DNA of 12,824 nt from a bacterium (GTDB lineage Bacteria > UBP15 > UBA6099 > DSWB01), in NCBI GenBank assembly GCA_020061125.1, contig JAGUYV010000368.1, forward strand, positions 1-12,824, given 5' to 3'. This document shows, piece by piece, positions 12,194-12,824 of the stretch. The notes beneath the pieces were generated by a model that had not been told where the DNA came from, searched no databases, and worked only from the letters and a program-made list of their open reading frames with translations. Positions within the stretch are counted from its first letter, which is position 1, and the number at the start of each line of letters is the position of its first letter. A program made the position numbers and the translations under genes.

Positions 12194-12824
12194 ATGAAAA
12201 ACAACAACAGAGAACGGGACACGCGGGCAAAGCTGAATCTGCTGGCCCGGTTTTTCAAACAGATCATCCGCATAGTTGACGGGCCGGATACGGGTCAGAG
12301 CATTGATCCCGGCCCGCGGTTCGCCCCCCTTGACGAAGCGGAGATCCATTTCGGCCCCTGGGCGCCGGACGCCGGGGATCATGAATTCCATCTGCCTGCA
12401 GCACAGGACAAGATCATTGTGATGGGAGCATCTTTCGGGGGCGTGCCCGCGCTCACATCCATTCTTGAGAAGTTTCCCGAGAACTGCCCGCCCACGCTCA
12501 TCGTGCAGCACATGCCCGCGGCGGCCATGCGCGCGTTCGCCAGCCGCCTCAACAAAGAATGCCGGCCCGAAGTGCGCATTGCGCGCGCCGGGGATGCGCC
12601 CCGGCCCGGGCTGGTTCTGGTGGCGCCGGGAGATGCGCACATGGTTCTGCGCCAAGGCCCGCACGGCTTGACCATCCGCCTGTTCGAAGGCATGCCGGTT
12701 CACAACCAGCGGCCCAGCGTGGATATGCTCTTCCATTCGGCGGCAAAAGCCGCGGGAGAAAACGCAGTGGGCATTCTGCTGACCGGCATGGGTGAAGACG
12801 GCGCGCTGGGGCTGTCGCAACTGC
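12194..12824 (+). CDS. CheB-type protein-glutamate methylesterase domain protein (partial at right edge)
   Basis: The frame is open from the ATG at 12194 (GGAGG 12184-12188, five bases upstream) to the window end, 210 codons. Residues about 72 onward match the CheB catalytic domain: S80 in IVMGASFGGVPAL, H106 in VQHMP and D202 in LTGMGEDGA, the complete Ser-His-Asp triad. CheB removes methyl groups from chemoreceptor glutamates. The first 70 residues are not a receiver domain: they lack the Asp pocket and read as a basic, then acidic, low-complexity lead (MKNNNRERD, then DEAEIHFGPWAPDAGDHEF). The enzyme is therefore either unregulated by phosphorylation or controlled through this short extension, as in CheB-like proteins of alternative chemosensory clusters. 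No chemoreceptor or cheR gene is in view, and the C-terminus is missing. Confidence 0.9.
   Translation, partial: MKNNNRERDTRAKLNLLARFFKQIIRIVDGPDTGQSIDPGPRFAPLDEAEIHFGPWAPDAGDHEFHLPAAQDKIIVMGASFGGVPALTSILEKFPENCPPTLIVQHMPAAAMRAFASRLNKECRPEVRIARAGDAPRPGLVLVAPGDAHMVLRQGPHGLTIRLFEGMPVHNQRPSVDMLFHSAAKAAGENAVGILLTGMGEDGALGLSQL

Noticed and set aside
11960-12820. Minus-strand open frame opposite the CheB-type gene
   Set aside because: The plus-strand frame has the CheB triad and a good ribosome site; the antisense frame has neither a convincing start nor a family match.

Overview
This is a GC-rich bacterial chromosomal segment with one obviously AT-richer block at about 3,890-8,085. Outside that block, codons are strongly G/C-ending, Shine-Dalgarno sites are clear and most genes lie on the plus strand. 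Signal peptides, an HtrA protease and envelope-type effectors suggest a Gram-negative-like cell. FmdE and bacteriohemerythrin are common in anaerobes and microaerophiles. I cannot place the phylum; Desulfobacterota or a Hydrogenedentota/PVC-type lineage are guesses only.

Layout. Positions 1-62 (minus) hold the first codons of a zinc-ribbon protein, divergent from an M23/LytM-type peptidase (170-1123). A hairpin plus a possible 19-residue leader ORF (1145-1256) precedes a secreted GH33 sialidase (1328-2431). A sigma70-like promoter (2457-2485) drives a metallo-beta-lactamase-fold protein with a STAS-like C-terminus (TTG start at 2535), closed by a hairpin terminator (3857-3886).

The AT-rich block carries a compact minus-strand operon, read from right to left. 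Its order is: a secreted transglutaminase-like/TPR protein (7907-6942); a mini-Rhs protein with a lysozyme-like C-terminus (6945-6235); a small membrane-anchored HEAT-like protein, the candidate immunity (6242-5742); a second mini-Rhs protein with a zincin C-terminus (5698-4976); and a secreted protein of unknown family, the second candidate immunity (4973-3981). Both mini-Rhs proteins consist of signal peptide, then the terminal Rhs core tag, then a toxin-like domain. The large Rhs shell is absent. This is the most unusual content of the window.

To the right, the GC-rich plus-strand backbone resumes: a single-domain response regulator (8237-8629) coupled by a 4-base overlap to an HtrA/Deg serine protease (8626-9864), a nitrilase-superfamily amidohydrolase (9918-10772), an FmdE-family protein with a C4 zinc finger (10854-11429), a bacteriohemerythrin (11489-11884) with its own promoter, and a CheB-type methylesterase without a receiver domain (12194 to the edge). 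Response regulator, hemerythrin and CheB-type protein hint at redox or oxygen sensing, but no sequence evidence ties them together.
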